From assembly GCF_000003815.2 (NCBI RefSeq), contig NC_049997.1, forward strand, positions 16,169,189 to 16,233,188: 64,000 nt of DNA, given 5' to 3'. The notes beneath the pieces were generated by a model. It saw only the letters and a list, made by a program, of their open reading frames with translations. It did not search any database and was not told the origin of the DNA. Within the stretch, counting starts at the first letter, position 1, and each line of letters opens with the position of its first letter. This DNA comes from Branchiostoma floridae (Eukaryota > Chordata > Leptocardii > Amphioxiformes > Branchiostomatidae). Shown piece by piece: positions 1 through 10,406 of this stretch. A program made the translations under genes and the position numbers.

Positions 1-3
1 TCT

Positions 4-945
4 TTAATTTGATGCTGCATTTGGTGACATTACTAATTGATTCAAGAGGCCTTCATTCCTGTTCTCTGGCATAGCACTTGGATGTTTGCTTGTGGTGCAT
101 GGCACAATGTTTTTCCCAGTACTTTGGTTACAATGTGGTGCAAATGGAAATGCTGTGTTTGGTTGTTGTAGGTTCTCTTTCGTAGATACAAACTCTGGTT
201 TAACCAAGGTGTATGTGTGTTGTTGTTGAACTTGAAAGCAGTTTTCTGACTCAATCATAGAAGAAACATTGCTAGTCAGATTGATAATGTGTATACCAGT
301 AGGTTCAACTGATAAGAAAACATTTTCTGCTTGTACTGGGACAACCTCAAAATTGCATGTTGTGTTCCAGTTAAGTTGTTGCAAGAATGAAACTAGATTG
401 CTGTTTGAACTGTGCATGCTTAAAGTAGAAGTGCCATGGCTATCTGGCAATGCTGTTATGGGACTTCTGGCATGTGAGTCATAAACAAAATACTTGTTAT
501 CAGCGTGCAACAATGCTACTGTTGAACCAGTTATTCCATGTGCTGTTATGAAAAGACAAGTGTTGGATTCAGCAAATGCTGCTTCTAGGGCTTTCTTTAA
601 GGTGTAATAAGGATAGACTGCTTCTGTGGCAAATATGTCTCCAGTGTAAGACTCTTTTATTGATACACGTACAGTATTGTTGTAAAGTTGCAAATAGTCT
701 GGAATATCATCAACGGAGAGGAACTCCACACCAGATCTTAGTGATGGTTTTATGTAGGTGTATAGTGCATCTCCTTGAAAAAGTACACCATCAAGGTCTG
801 TACTTGTCCAGGTAATTGCTTGTCTGCAAGTACTGTGGTTAACAACTGCCATTAAAGCATTTGCAGTGCATTGTTTGCCTCTATTATCTCCACTGAAAAT
901 GATGTCACCTTGGTGGTATTTTCCCGATAAAATAGATTCACACAT
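4..945 (-). CDS. Papain-like cysteine protease (DUB-like) ORF, transposon-associated type
   Basis: A 313-aa ORF starting at a real ATG (943-945) and ending at TAA (4-6). Residues 10-35 hold a GKQCTANAL motif with Cys26 as probable nucleophile and Gln12 upstream. Residues 152-160 hold YFVYDSHAR, giving an Asp156-x-His158 pair. The Cys ... Asp-x-His layout is that of papain-fold deubiquitinases like peptidase family C76. Similar domains occur, as far as I recall, in invertebrate transposon proteins next to helicases, so this is more likely mobile-element cargo than a host gene. After about residue 235 the sequence is low-complexity (Ser/Asn/Gln-rich), with no second domain. The gene may continue left of the window through a splice. 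The family assignment rests on the motif only. Confidence 0.5.
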   Translation of the reverse strand: MCESILSGKYHQGDIIFSGDNRGKQCTANALMAVVNHSTCRQAITWTSTDLDGVLFQGDALYTYIKPSLRSGVEFLSVDDIPDYLQLYNNTVRVSIKESYTGDIFATEAVYPYYTLKKALEAAFAESNTCLFITAHGITGSTVALLHADNKYFVYDSHARSPITALPDSHGTSTLSMHSSNSNLVSFLQQLNWNTTCNFEVVPVQAENVFLSVEPTGIHIINLTSNVSSMIESENCFQVQQQHTYTLVKPEFVSTKENLQQPNTAFPFAPHCNQSTGKNIVPCTTSKHPSAMPENRNEGLLNQLVMSPNAASN

Positions 946-980
946 TGTTCACAATATATGTGTTCTTTGCTTGACTTTAT

Positions 981-1293
981 TTGCACAATGCACAGTGCTC
1001 AGTGGCACGATTGAGTCTGGTGTGTGCAAAATGCACAGTGCTCAATGGCACGATTGGTCTGGTGTGTGCAAAATGCACAGTGCTCAATGGCACGATTGGT
1101 CTGGTGTGTGCAAAATGCACAGTGCTCAATGGCACGATAGGTCTGGTGTGTGCAAAATGCACAGTGCTCAATGGCACGATAGGTCTGGTGTGTGCAAAAT
1201 GCACAGTGCTCAGTGGCACAATTGGTCTGGTGTGTGCAAAATGCAGTGCTCAGTGGCACGATTGAGTCTGGTATGTGCAAAATGCACAGTGAT
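981..1293. repeat. 42-bp tandem repeat, about 7 copies
   Basis: The unit begins GCACAGTGCTCAATGGCACG and ends TGTGTGCAAAAT, repeating every 42 bp with few substitutions; the penultimate copy is shortened. Because 42 is a multiple of three, several frames stay open on both strands (14-residue peptide repeats). I regard these as shadows of the repeat, not genes. Confidence 0.95.
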
Positions 1294-1667
1294 CAATGAT
1301 CTGTTAATAGGTCTCAAGGTCTAATTTGGTTGGATCAAGGACTCTCTTTCAAACCTCTTTGGTTGGATGCAAAATGTAATGCGTAGATTTCAGCAGAAGA
1401 AGTATAAATGTGTACTGTGTAAAATCTTATTGAGTACAGACTTTTGCTAGCTGTAAGTTTCTGTATATTACTGTGTCACTTGTATATATAGCAGAGAACA
1501 GTCTAAGGCGTCACTGAAACAGAAAGAAAATATTGTCTTGATCACATAACATCTTACTAGTACCAACAAAAAGCAAAAATCTACAAAAGTTCAGGTGTGA
1601 CATCTTGCCAACTGCTTTGCTGATTGTTTAACAGTTAGCTACAATCCGTTGTTTTCTACTATTCTTT

Positions 1668-2170
1668 GGAAATGTATGTTTTAATGTATTAGAATCCGAT
1701 CCATCTTTTCAACTTGTACGATATTTTTACAATCAAAAATGCCCTGCATAATGCCTCGCATCGGCTCAAGCACAGTGCACCATTAAACTATCTAAATTCT
1801 CGTCAATCCCCACACACTGGTTTTACTAAAAAAACTATATACCGTTCCTTGGAAATATGTTTCAATGTGTCCGAATTCATGATCACTATCTTTTCAAATT
1901 GTACGTTACTCTTACGATCGAAAATGTCCTGCAGGACCTCCTGCAGCTGCATATATAGACGCACGCCCCCCTCCCACCCGCACGTAAACTGTTCCAATCG
2001 TTGCACAATAAACTTGACTGTATACCCTCCACAAAATCTTTCGTCAAATGTCGTGCTCATTTTACTCACATGACACTACGCCTTAGAATGTAATGTTATA
2101 TTTTAATACATCCGAATTCCAGAAAGATAACTTTACAAACTGTACCAATTTCTGTACGATAAAAATCTCA
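1668..2170. repeat. Three degenerate copies of a roughly 200-bp unit
   Basis: Blocks starting near 1668, 1850 and 2085 share the pattern TGGAAATRTRTTTYAATGT, then CCGAATTC-like, then TTTTCAAMTTGTACG, then ACRATCRAAAATG. Spacing is about 182 and 235 bp. Divergence is high, so this is an old tandem duplication. No coding signal seen. 1294-1667 holds nothing recognisable. Confidence 0.6.
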
Positions 2171-2191
2171 CCTCCTCCGCACCGTCAACGC

Positions 2192-2416
2192 CCGTGAGGG
2201 TATTTACCGGAATAACCCGAAATGACCCGGAATAACCCGGAATAACCGTAATATTTCTTGTTCCCATGGCCATATATACATTATTTTATGCCAAAATATT
2301 GCATTCTGCGATCTTAACTTATCAAAGCACACTGTATTTCGGTAGCTTTCATCCTTTATTAAGGTTATTCCGGGTTATTCCGGGTTATTCCGGGTTATTC
2401 CGCTAAATACCCGGAC
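2192..2416. mobile_element. Mutator-like MITE with 10-bp target duplication
   Basis: A 225-bp element flanked by a direct repeat CCGTCAACGC (2182-2191 and 2417-2426). The ends are inverted repeats carrying GGGTATTTACCGGAATAACC on the left and its near complement on the right. They continue inward as short tandem copies of GGAATAACCC on one side and GGGTTATTCC on the other. A 9-10-bp target duplication points to the Mutator superfamily; this is inference from target-site length. No ORF. Confidence 0.8.
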
Positions 2417-2587
2417 CCGTCAACGCTATCGCAAAATGAACCGTGCGATTTAACGACAACTCCTCAAATGTTACATGACCAGTGTTTTACTGCAAATCAA
2501 GAAACATTTTCCTTTCCTAGACTTTGCTAATGAGCGCTGCAATGTTTTCTGTACGAGTAGAGGTCATGGATAAACAGTATTCTTACA

Positions 2588-2705
2588 ACGTTTATTTGAA
2601 GGGCTAAGAAGGGCTGAGAATTGTCGTAAAAACGCACGGTACATTGCGTTTATTTGAAGGGCTGAGAAGGGCTGAGAATTGTCGTAAAAACGCACGGTAC
2701 ATTTT
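2588..2705. repeat. Two-copy 59-bp tandem duplication
   Basis: The segment from CGTTTATTTGAAGGGCT to AACGCACGGTACATT occurs twice head-to-tail (about 2588-2645 and 2647-2705) with almost no differences, so it is recent. Confidence 0.85.
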
Positions 2706-2790
2706 GCGACCATAGCAGACCCATCCAAGGACGAACCATTAAACCGGGCACAAAGCCGGGCGCCTTCGGCGCCCCGGCAAAAATTTGTAT

Positions 2791-3005
2791 TACTGTAAAT
2801 GCAGAAATGTTCGCTGCAGTGGATTAATGGTCGCGGTTTTCGCGGCGACCACTTTACCACGAAATTAAATCCACCTCAAACATTTTTCTATTAAGGTATT
2901 AGACTGCAGTAGATGGTGTTACCGCGAAATTAAATCCACCGCGAAAAGTCATTTTTCCCGCTAACGCGAAATTAAATCCCCGCGAACTTAAATGCACTTA
3001 CAGTA
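2791..3005. mobile_element. MITE with TACTGTAARTGCA terminal inverted repeats
   Basis: Left end TACTGTAAATGCAGAAATG (2791) and right end CATTTAAGTGC... read on the other strand, closing with TACAGTA at 2999-3005. Inside are four copies of CGCGAAATTAAATCC-like sequence. 215 bp, no ORF; target duplication probably TA. Confidence 0.7.
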
Positions 3006-4371
3006 TTTGCAACATAATTTTTCATTTAGTATAGAGTTCATGGCAAAAGTGCGTACATTAAACCACTACTACAAATGTTTCAATACCTTCAGTTATGAAA
3101 AGGAAAGTGCCAATATGAACATTTTTGAAGAAAGAACTATCAATCTTTAAAAATCTCTTTGACTTGAAAATAATGATGTTGTATTGACCCTATTATGGAA
3201 AGAACGTATCAATAATTTCAGAACATATGTATACAATTGTGATACACAATATGCTTGTACTAAACATATTAGAGTTGAGACTTTTGTCCTGATGTACCTG
3301 CGCTGTAATCTTTCTATGTGCAAACTGCCTACTCTATTTTGTACTTTCAATGGCTACTGTTTCCATACTGGCTAAAAAATATACATTAAAGTATAGGTAT
3401 TAAGTATTCGAGTTGGTTTCTAGCTGATTCATTTTTTAACATCAATGTCCAAAACATAATTAATTGTATGATACATAAAACATTGTAGCCCTCAATTAGC
3501 AGTGCTGGTATGAAAACATTGAAAAAAAAAAAAGCAAAGCCTGCTTGTATAAAAAATCAAATGTCAGCCAGAATTTCCGCTGTAGCACCATAACAAATAG
3601 CTAGGGGTCTCACAATCTAATCATTTCAAGGTCTCATCAAGACCTGCCCACATACGAAATTCAAACCATTGCCTTCTTGGCGAAAGTTAAAGGTTTAAAG
3701 AAAAAAGAAATTGAAAGTACTAGTGCATTTTAACACTTTGTGACACGTTCATACTGTTCACGCCTTTTAAGCATATCTACTTGACGCCTGTGTATAGTTG
3801 CCATTTTCTATGCATGTGAAATTGTGGGTACACAGAAAAATTAAGATGTGTGTTTCTGCATATATTAACACTTATGTGGAAAGTAATGAGCTCACAGACC
3901 CATACGTATTTCCTCTTCGTAAAGCCACCGTAACGTTTAGTTGTGTTTATGTGTGCCTTATTGCACTATCTTAAACTTAAAAATACTATATAGAGACTTT
4001 TGTTCTCTTATAAGGACAACCTTACGGTACTTTACTTGAAATCACCCTTATGAAATTAAGCAAACGAGCAAAAGAACAAATTGAATGCCGCCAATAGCGA
4101 GACGCCCTCTGTAGAACACCTGTTTGTTTACCTTCTTAAGGTTGTGAACTTTGAACTTCCGCATTCTGCGTGTCCGCCATCTTGAAAAGTGCAGCGAAAG
4201 TAAAGGTAACATCGCGCAAATTGCTTAGATTAAGGTCATACTATTCTAATCAAAACAAGCATTTTTACCGAGTGTAGACAATTATTATTGAATATTTCGT
4301 CAACCAAATTTCATAATGTCTCTTTAAACTGGCGTTTTAGAGGGCGGTATAGTTTCTATATCTATAACGCA
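3006..4371. other. Intergenic region and probable promoter of the CARD/death-domain kinase gene
   Basis: No coding sequence or clear element down to about 4140. At 4151-4184 an ETS-like CTTCCG and a GCCATCTTG (YY1-type core) lie about 190 bp before the start codon, which is a usual place for a TATA-less promoter. The transcription start cannot be fixed from sequence. Confidence 0.4.
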
Positions 4372-4654
4372 ATGGATCCGCAGTATAGAAATTTGCTCAC
4401 GCAGTTTCGGGTCGAACTGGTCAACACTATAGTCAATGTGGCCGGAGTCCTTGACCAACTGGTCACGGAGAGAGTCCTTTTAGCAGAAGAAGAGGATGAT
4501 GTTCGGACCAGGAGGATGCAAACTGACCAGATACGGACACTACTGACCATACTACCCACGAAGGGGAACCGGGCCTTCTTGGCTTTCTGTAAAGCGTTGG
4601 ACAACACAGGAAATACTCATCTTAGTAACTTGCTAATGAACCAAAGGCCCACAG
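4372..4654 (+). CDS. Exon 1: CARD domain
   Basis: Ninety-four codons from MDPQYRNLL to a donor at 4655 (ACAG|GTCAGT, phase 1). The pattern is an amphipathic six-helix CARD: helix 1 LVNTIVNVAGVLDQL, RVLLAEEEDDVRT in the H2-H3 zone, then QTDQIRTLLTILPTKGNRAF and LAFCKALDNTGNTHLSNLL, which match the usual CARD end (the ...FLxALxxtgqxhLaxlL consensus). CARDs bind other CARDs in caspase or adaptor assemblies. An open frame runs upstream (from about 4288) but without an ATG before 4372. Confidence 0.85.
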
Positions 4655-7600
4655 GTCAGTACTACTGCTTTTAAATTAACGATATGTTTACAAGATCAAC
4701 GTTTTCATGTAGTCTGTTTAAAACGTAACGTTTTGAATTATATTCTTAAGTTTATCATTTCCAATTTTCCCATATGAGAGCAAAGTGCACAGGGCTTATT
4801 TGCCAGGCTGTGTTGTATATAGTGACTGTGTTGACTTGAATTGTAATTATACTACGAGACACCAGAACTTCAAGGAGCTCCTTACATTGTAAATGGTGTA
4901 ACGCTAGTTCACCTTTATCCGATGGGGTAAACTATATCCGTTATATTCAAAACAGGCCTAGGGTATTTAGGGTTGGAGATCAAGTTGACGGACGGTGGTT
5001 TCAAATTTCAATATTTTTAAAATGGTGCATTTGAAAACCACAGTATCCCTAACTACTCTGTTTTTCAATACAGTAGATATAGGTTATCCCGCGGATAAAA
5101 GTGAAGTAGCGTTAACGTTGATGCTGTGCCACCTTATCACTGATTATAATGATGATTTTGAAAATGAAAGTCCTTTATTATGCATATCATTAGTGCGAGT
5201 TTGATAAATAAGTGACATTTTTAACAAAGGTTATTAATTTGATCCAAATAATTGAAATGCCGAGTTTCAGATGTTGACATTAAATAATGTTTTTGTCTAT
5301 ATTCTCCCCGATCCTGGTAGATATATCAATTATCGATAGTGGTAATGGCCATTTATGCATAGCCGGGGCTATAATTGCAGTTATTTTCCTTTTCTAGTTT
5401 TCTGTATTTATGGCATGTTGTAATTACCCCCCTATCAAAGCTATAGACATATTTTTAAAGTGAGAAAATTCACATGAAGTGCTTTTCCAATTGCAAATGC
5501 CACCGATATAACTTCCGGGTACTTTAGTCGTCAAGAAACGCCACCTGTTAAATTAAATGTGTATTACAACACTAAAAAATCACGTTGCAGGCCTTCATTG
5601 AACTTTTTGAAAGGCAAAATCGTACACTGTGCGTTTCCAATGTAAAACGATGCAACATCTACTAGTAAATTAGTCATGAGACGTCTCCTATTGACACCTA
5701 TGCGTATAACAGCACTGAAAACGTTTTATTACTTCATTCAAAGGCATTGCAAGATACTTTGACATCGTAGTGGAAAACGCTTGCAATGAGTAGAAAGGGG
5801 TCGCCCGTACACATTTGCGTTTACAATGCTAGCGAATGCAATTTCACTAGTCCTTTAGGCCTGAGACGCCCCCTGCTGACTTACATGTGTATTACACCAC
5901 TAAAACTTTTTACGTCTTCATTCAAATCATTGCAAGATACTTTGACATCGTGGTGGAAAGCGCATGCCACGCACGAGTGGAACTGATAAATCGCCCATAA
6001 ACACACGCGTTTTCAATGTAAACTGATGCAGTGTCACTAGTACTTTGGTCACGAGACGCTCCTTATTGACCTACAGTGTATTACACCACTAAATACATAT
6101 ACGTTTCCATCCAAAGCCATTGAAAGATACTTTGACATCGTGGTAGAAACCGCTTGCCACCAGTGGAAAGAAATCGCCCAAAGACATGTGTACTTTCGAT
6201 CATAATGGGTGCAATCTAACTAACGTTAGTAATTTGGTCATTAGACGTCCCTTACGTGTATCACACGGTTTACACCACTTAAAATTTTTCATGTCTTCAT
6301 TCAAAGGCATTGAAAGATACTTTGACATCGTCGTGGAAAATGCCTGCCACGAATGGAAGGAGATCGCCCGTAGACTGGGTCTGACTGAGCCCGCCATCGC
6401 CTCCATAGACGACACCTATCGAGGAAGATCGCGGGAATGCTGCATCCGGGCACTCAACGTGTGGCTAGGGGATCATGGGAGAAACGCAACGGTCGACATG
6501 TTAAAGGAAGCGCTCATTTCGGCTCGTTTCAGAAGCGTGGCAGAACTTATAGGTAATTTCTCTCTGTCTCTCTTTCTTTGTTCTTCCGTCGATGATTGAT
6601 ATTTCAAAGTGCATCTATTCACAACTGCCCAAAAAGTCCAATCGGGACCGATGATAGGTCATGAAGTCTGGTCACAAAAACAGTGCTCACAATGTCCAGG
6701 TGGTTCTGTGTTGAGGCGGTCAGTTGTTTCCTTTGAATGAAATTCTACCAAAGTAAAAGTTATTTCTGAATTCTAATAAATTCAAAGATATCGTTTCTGT
6801 TCTGCGAACGCTGCAAAATCTTTCAATTTGTCTATCAAACGGATGGCGACAGAAAAGAAAATGAATTTCTATATTAAATTCAGGTCATATAAGGGAGGGC
6901 CTTCGGGTCAGAGAGTCATCAAGGAAAGTCGATAGAACAATAAACCAGGAACACTAAATATTTAACAAACTGTTTGGAAACTTATCACATACTATACATG
7001 TTCATACTAGCTCGCCAACATGGATGACACTAGCACGTCACCGGAACGTACTGCGCCTGCGCGAAAAGTATAGACATGCTAAACCTTGCTAAACCCCGGG
7101 TTTACTAAAGGGCCGCATTTAAGAAAGTACGCGCGCATATAAGGGTAAAATTCCGTATACGTTTTACATGAAACCATGTCTCTAACATATACTGTGCAAC
7201 AAGTTGACCAAACCAAGCCCCAAACCACCAGGGTTCGCGCAGGCGCAGTACGTTCCGGTGACGTGCTGATGACACTTAATTACCACAGAAACACGTGACT
7301 GCAATTACCCGATCATGTTTCTCTCAGAATCCGCCCAGGTAGCTGAAGGTGAGTTACAACCAGCAACCGCTCCTGCTCAGGCGCCAAGACCACCGCCGGC
7401 TGCCCCTGTCCAACATGCTCGGGCCCGTCCTACACCCTACCAACGTCCAGCCTCAGCAGGTAATTGATTGTTTACTTCTTTAATTTTTAGGCCACAGCAA
7501 GTAAATTTTATGGATGACATCAGCGCGCGCATTAATTTTGGCCTGATTTCAGAAAAAAAAACAAGAATTTTTTTCTTCTGCGGGGATGGTCAACATGACG

Positions 7601-10342
7601 ATAAAGTACCAAAATGAGCAAATTTATTGTGTTGTAGCCTACTAATTGTGAAGTGACACTTGCGAGATACCCAGGACTGTAGTTGTAGAAATGAAACTTA
7701 TTTGATAGTTGTAAAAGTGACACCAATATGGAAGCTATGGTTGTTGGTTATGCCAGTCTACCACACTTTTGTCACTTTTACCGCACCATTACATGTCTTG
7801 ACTACGGAAATGAATGCCTTGTTGGCTCTGATACCATGTTTTGTCCCTTTAATTCGTTTTACAACAGTCATCACAACTTTATGGTGCCTGTTTTTAAAAA
7901 TGTATCCATCTTGGTTTTTTTCACCCATCTTGTTTTTTTCGCCCCATCGCACTATGTTTGCAGTCCGCAGAGGATGTCATCCATAAAATTTACTTGCTGT
8001 GGCCTTACTACCATCTTAAGAGATTTACAATATATATACACATATACGAGTAACATACATGTATAGATATATAAAGCATTTTTTTTCTATCATCGTAGAA
8101 CAAGTTCGTGGTAGTACAAGACCTAGCGCTGGTAAGTTTCGTTTTAATTATTTTCTACATAACCAAAATACTACTAGAAACAACATGCGAGAAAGACCAA
8201 TGTTTACATGACAAGAAACTACTAGTAAGTACTTCCATCACCAAATCCCATGCTTAACAGTTTATGCAAATGTTTTTCTTGTTTAAAGCAAAAGCGATGG
8301 AAAGCAATTTTTGGCAATGTTTGGAATCTCGCATTGATGATTGGCAGATATCAAGAATGCTAGTTGCCATCTATATGTGTTAGAAATATGATTATTGATA
8401 TTGATCTGATTCAAGTTCATAATTTTTTATGTACCATACAGTCGTACACAAGGATCCATTGTACGTCATCAAAGAGAACGTTGGGCTGGCTTGGAAGGAT
8501 CTCGCCCGTAAGCTGGGGTTCAAAGAGGTGGACATCGAAGTCATCGAAGACAAGCATCGTGACAAGCGGGAGTGCTGCATGGAAGTCCTGACGACATGGC
8601 GGCAGAAGCACGGGTACGACGCGACGGTCGGCCGGCTGTGGACTGCGCTGCAAGCCGCGGAGCTGACCGGAGTGGACGGAGAGGATGGATCCGGGCAGTT
8701 CGAAGGTAAGGGCAAGTTCTAAATGGTTTTCCCAAGGAGGTCTTTTCCAATCTCTTTGGTTTTCCTAACACAAAACTATACAGGTAAGACGCGACAGTCG
8801 GCCGGCTGTGGACGGCGCTGCAAGCCGCGGAACTTACCGGGGTGGACGGAGAGGATGGACCGGGACAGTTCGAAGGTAAGGGCAAGTTCTGAATTGTTTT
8901 CCCAAGGGGATCTTTTTTATTGGTTTTTCTAACACAAAACTATACGGGTAAGACGCGACAGTCAGCCGGCTGTGGACGGCGCTGCAAGCCGCGGAACTGA
9001 CTAGGATGGACGGAGAGGATGGGTCAGGACAGTTTGAAGGTAAGGGCAAGTTTTAAATGGATTTTCTAACACAAAACAACGGGTACGATGCGACAGTCGG
9101 CCGGCTGTGGACAGCGCTGCAAGCCGCGGAGCTGACCGGGGTGGACGGAGAGGATGGATCAGGACAGTTCGAAGGTAAGGGCAAGTTCTTAATGGTTTTC
9201 CTAACACAACACTACGGGTACGACGCGACGGTCAACCGGCTGTGGACTGCACTGCAAGCCGGTGATCTGACCGGGGTGGACGGAGAGGATGGATCAGGAC
9301 AGTTCGAAGGTAAGGGCAAGTTCTGAATTGTTTTCCCAAGGGGATCTTTTTTATTGGTTTTTCTAACACAAAACTATACGGGTAAGACGCGACAGTCAGC
9401 CGGCTGTGGACGGCGCTGCAAGCCGCGGAACTGACTAGGATGGACGGAGAGGATGGGTCAGGACAGTTTGAAGGTAAGGGCAAGTTTTAAATGGATTTTC
9501 TAACACAAAACAACGGGTACGATGCGACAGTCGGCCGGCTGTGGACAGCGCTGCAAGCCGCGGAGCTGACCGGGGTGGACGGAGAGGATGGATCAGGACA
9601 GTTCGAAGGTAAGGGCAAGTTCTTAATGGTTTTCCTAACACAACACTACGGGTACGACGCGACGGTCAACCGGCTGTGGACTGCACTGCAAGCCGGTGAT
9701 CTGACCGGGGTGGACGGAGAGGATGGATCAGGACAGTTCGAAGGTAAGGGAAAGTTCTAAATGGTTTTCCCAATGAGGTCTTTTTTAACTTCCTTGGTTT
9801 TCCTAACACAAAACTATACGGGTAAGACGCGACAGTCAGATTGCGGTGGACCGCTCTGCATGCCGCTGAGGATGGAGAGGATGGGTCAGGACAGTTCGAA
9901 GGTAAGGACAAATCTAAACGCTTGTCCTTACACAGAAGTACGTACTGTGACTTGCTGAAACATACGGCCTTTTTCAAGATTGATGGCCCATCATTTTAAC
10001 CACGTGGCCTTACGAACAGATGACTTTGCTAATGGTTCCTTTATGGCGTGCAGGTTCAAAGACTTGCTGAAAAAAATATTACGATCTACTTCAGGATGAA
10101 TGGCCCATTATAGTCAGGTGACCTTACAGACACGTGACTTTGGATATGGGTCATTCATGACATGCTGATTCGGTCAGAGTACCAACACACAAGAAAATTC
10201 TACTTATTGTCAGTGAAAAATGATCTTCTTTAATACGAATGACCCAGTATATCCGTCATGTGACCCCGTGGACAGTTGATTCTAGCAGTAGTAGCAACAT
10301 TGGAACTATATAATGATCTTAGCAGTATTAGTAGCTGTACAT

Positions 10343-10406
<64 letters not shown>

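Noticed and set aside
8780-8786. Juxtaposed acceptor-donor ACAG|GTAAG, a possible recursive splice site in the DD2 array
   Set aside because: Only one copy has AG (others ACGG), and the pyrimidine tract is poor.
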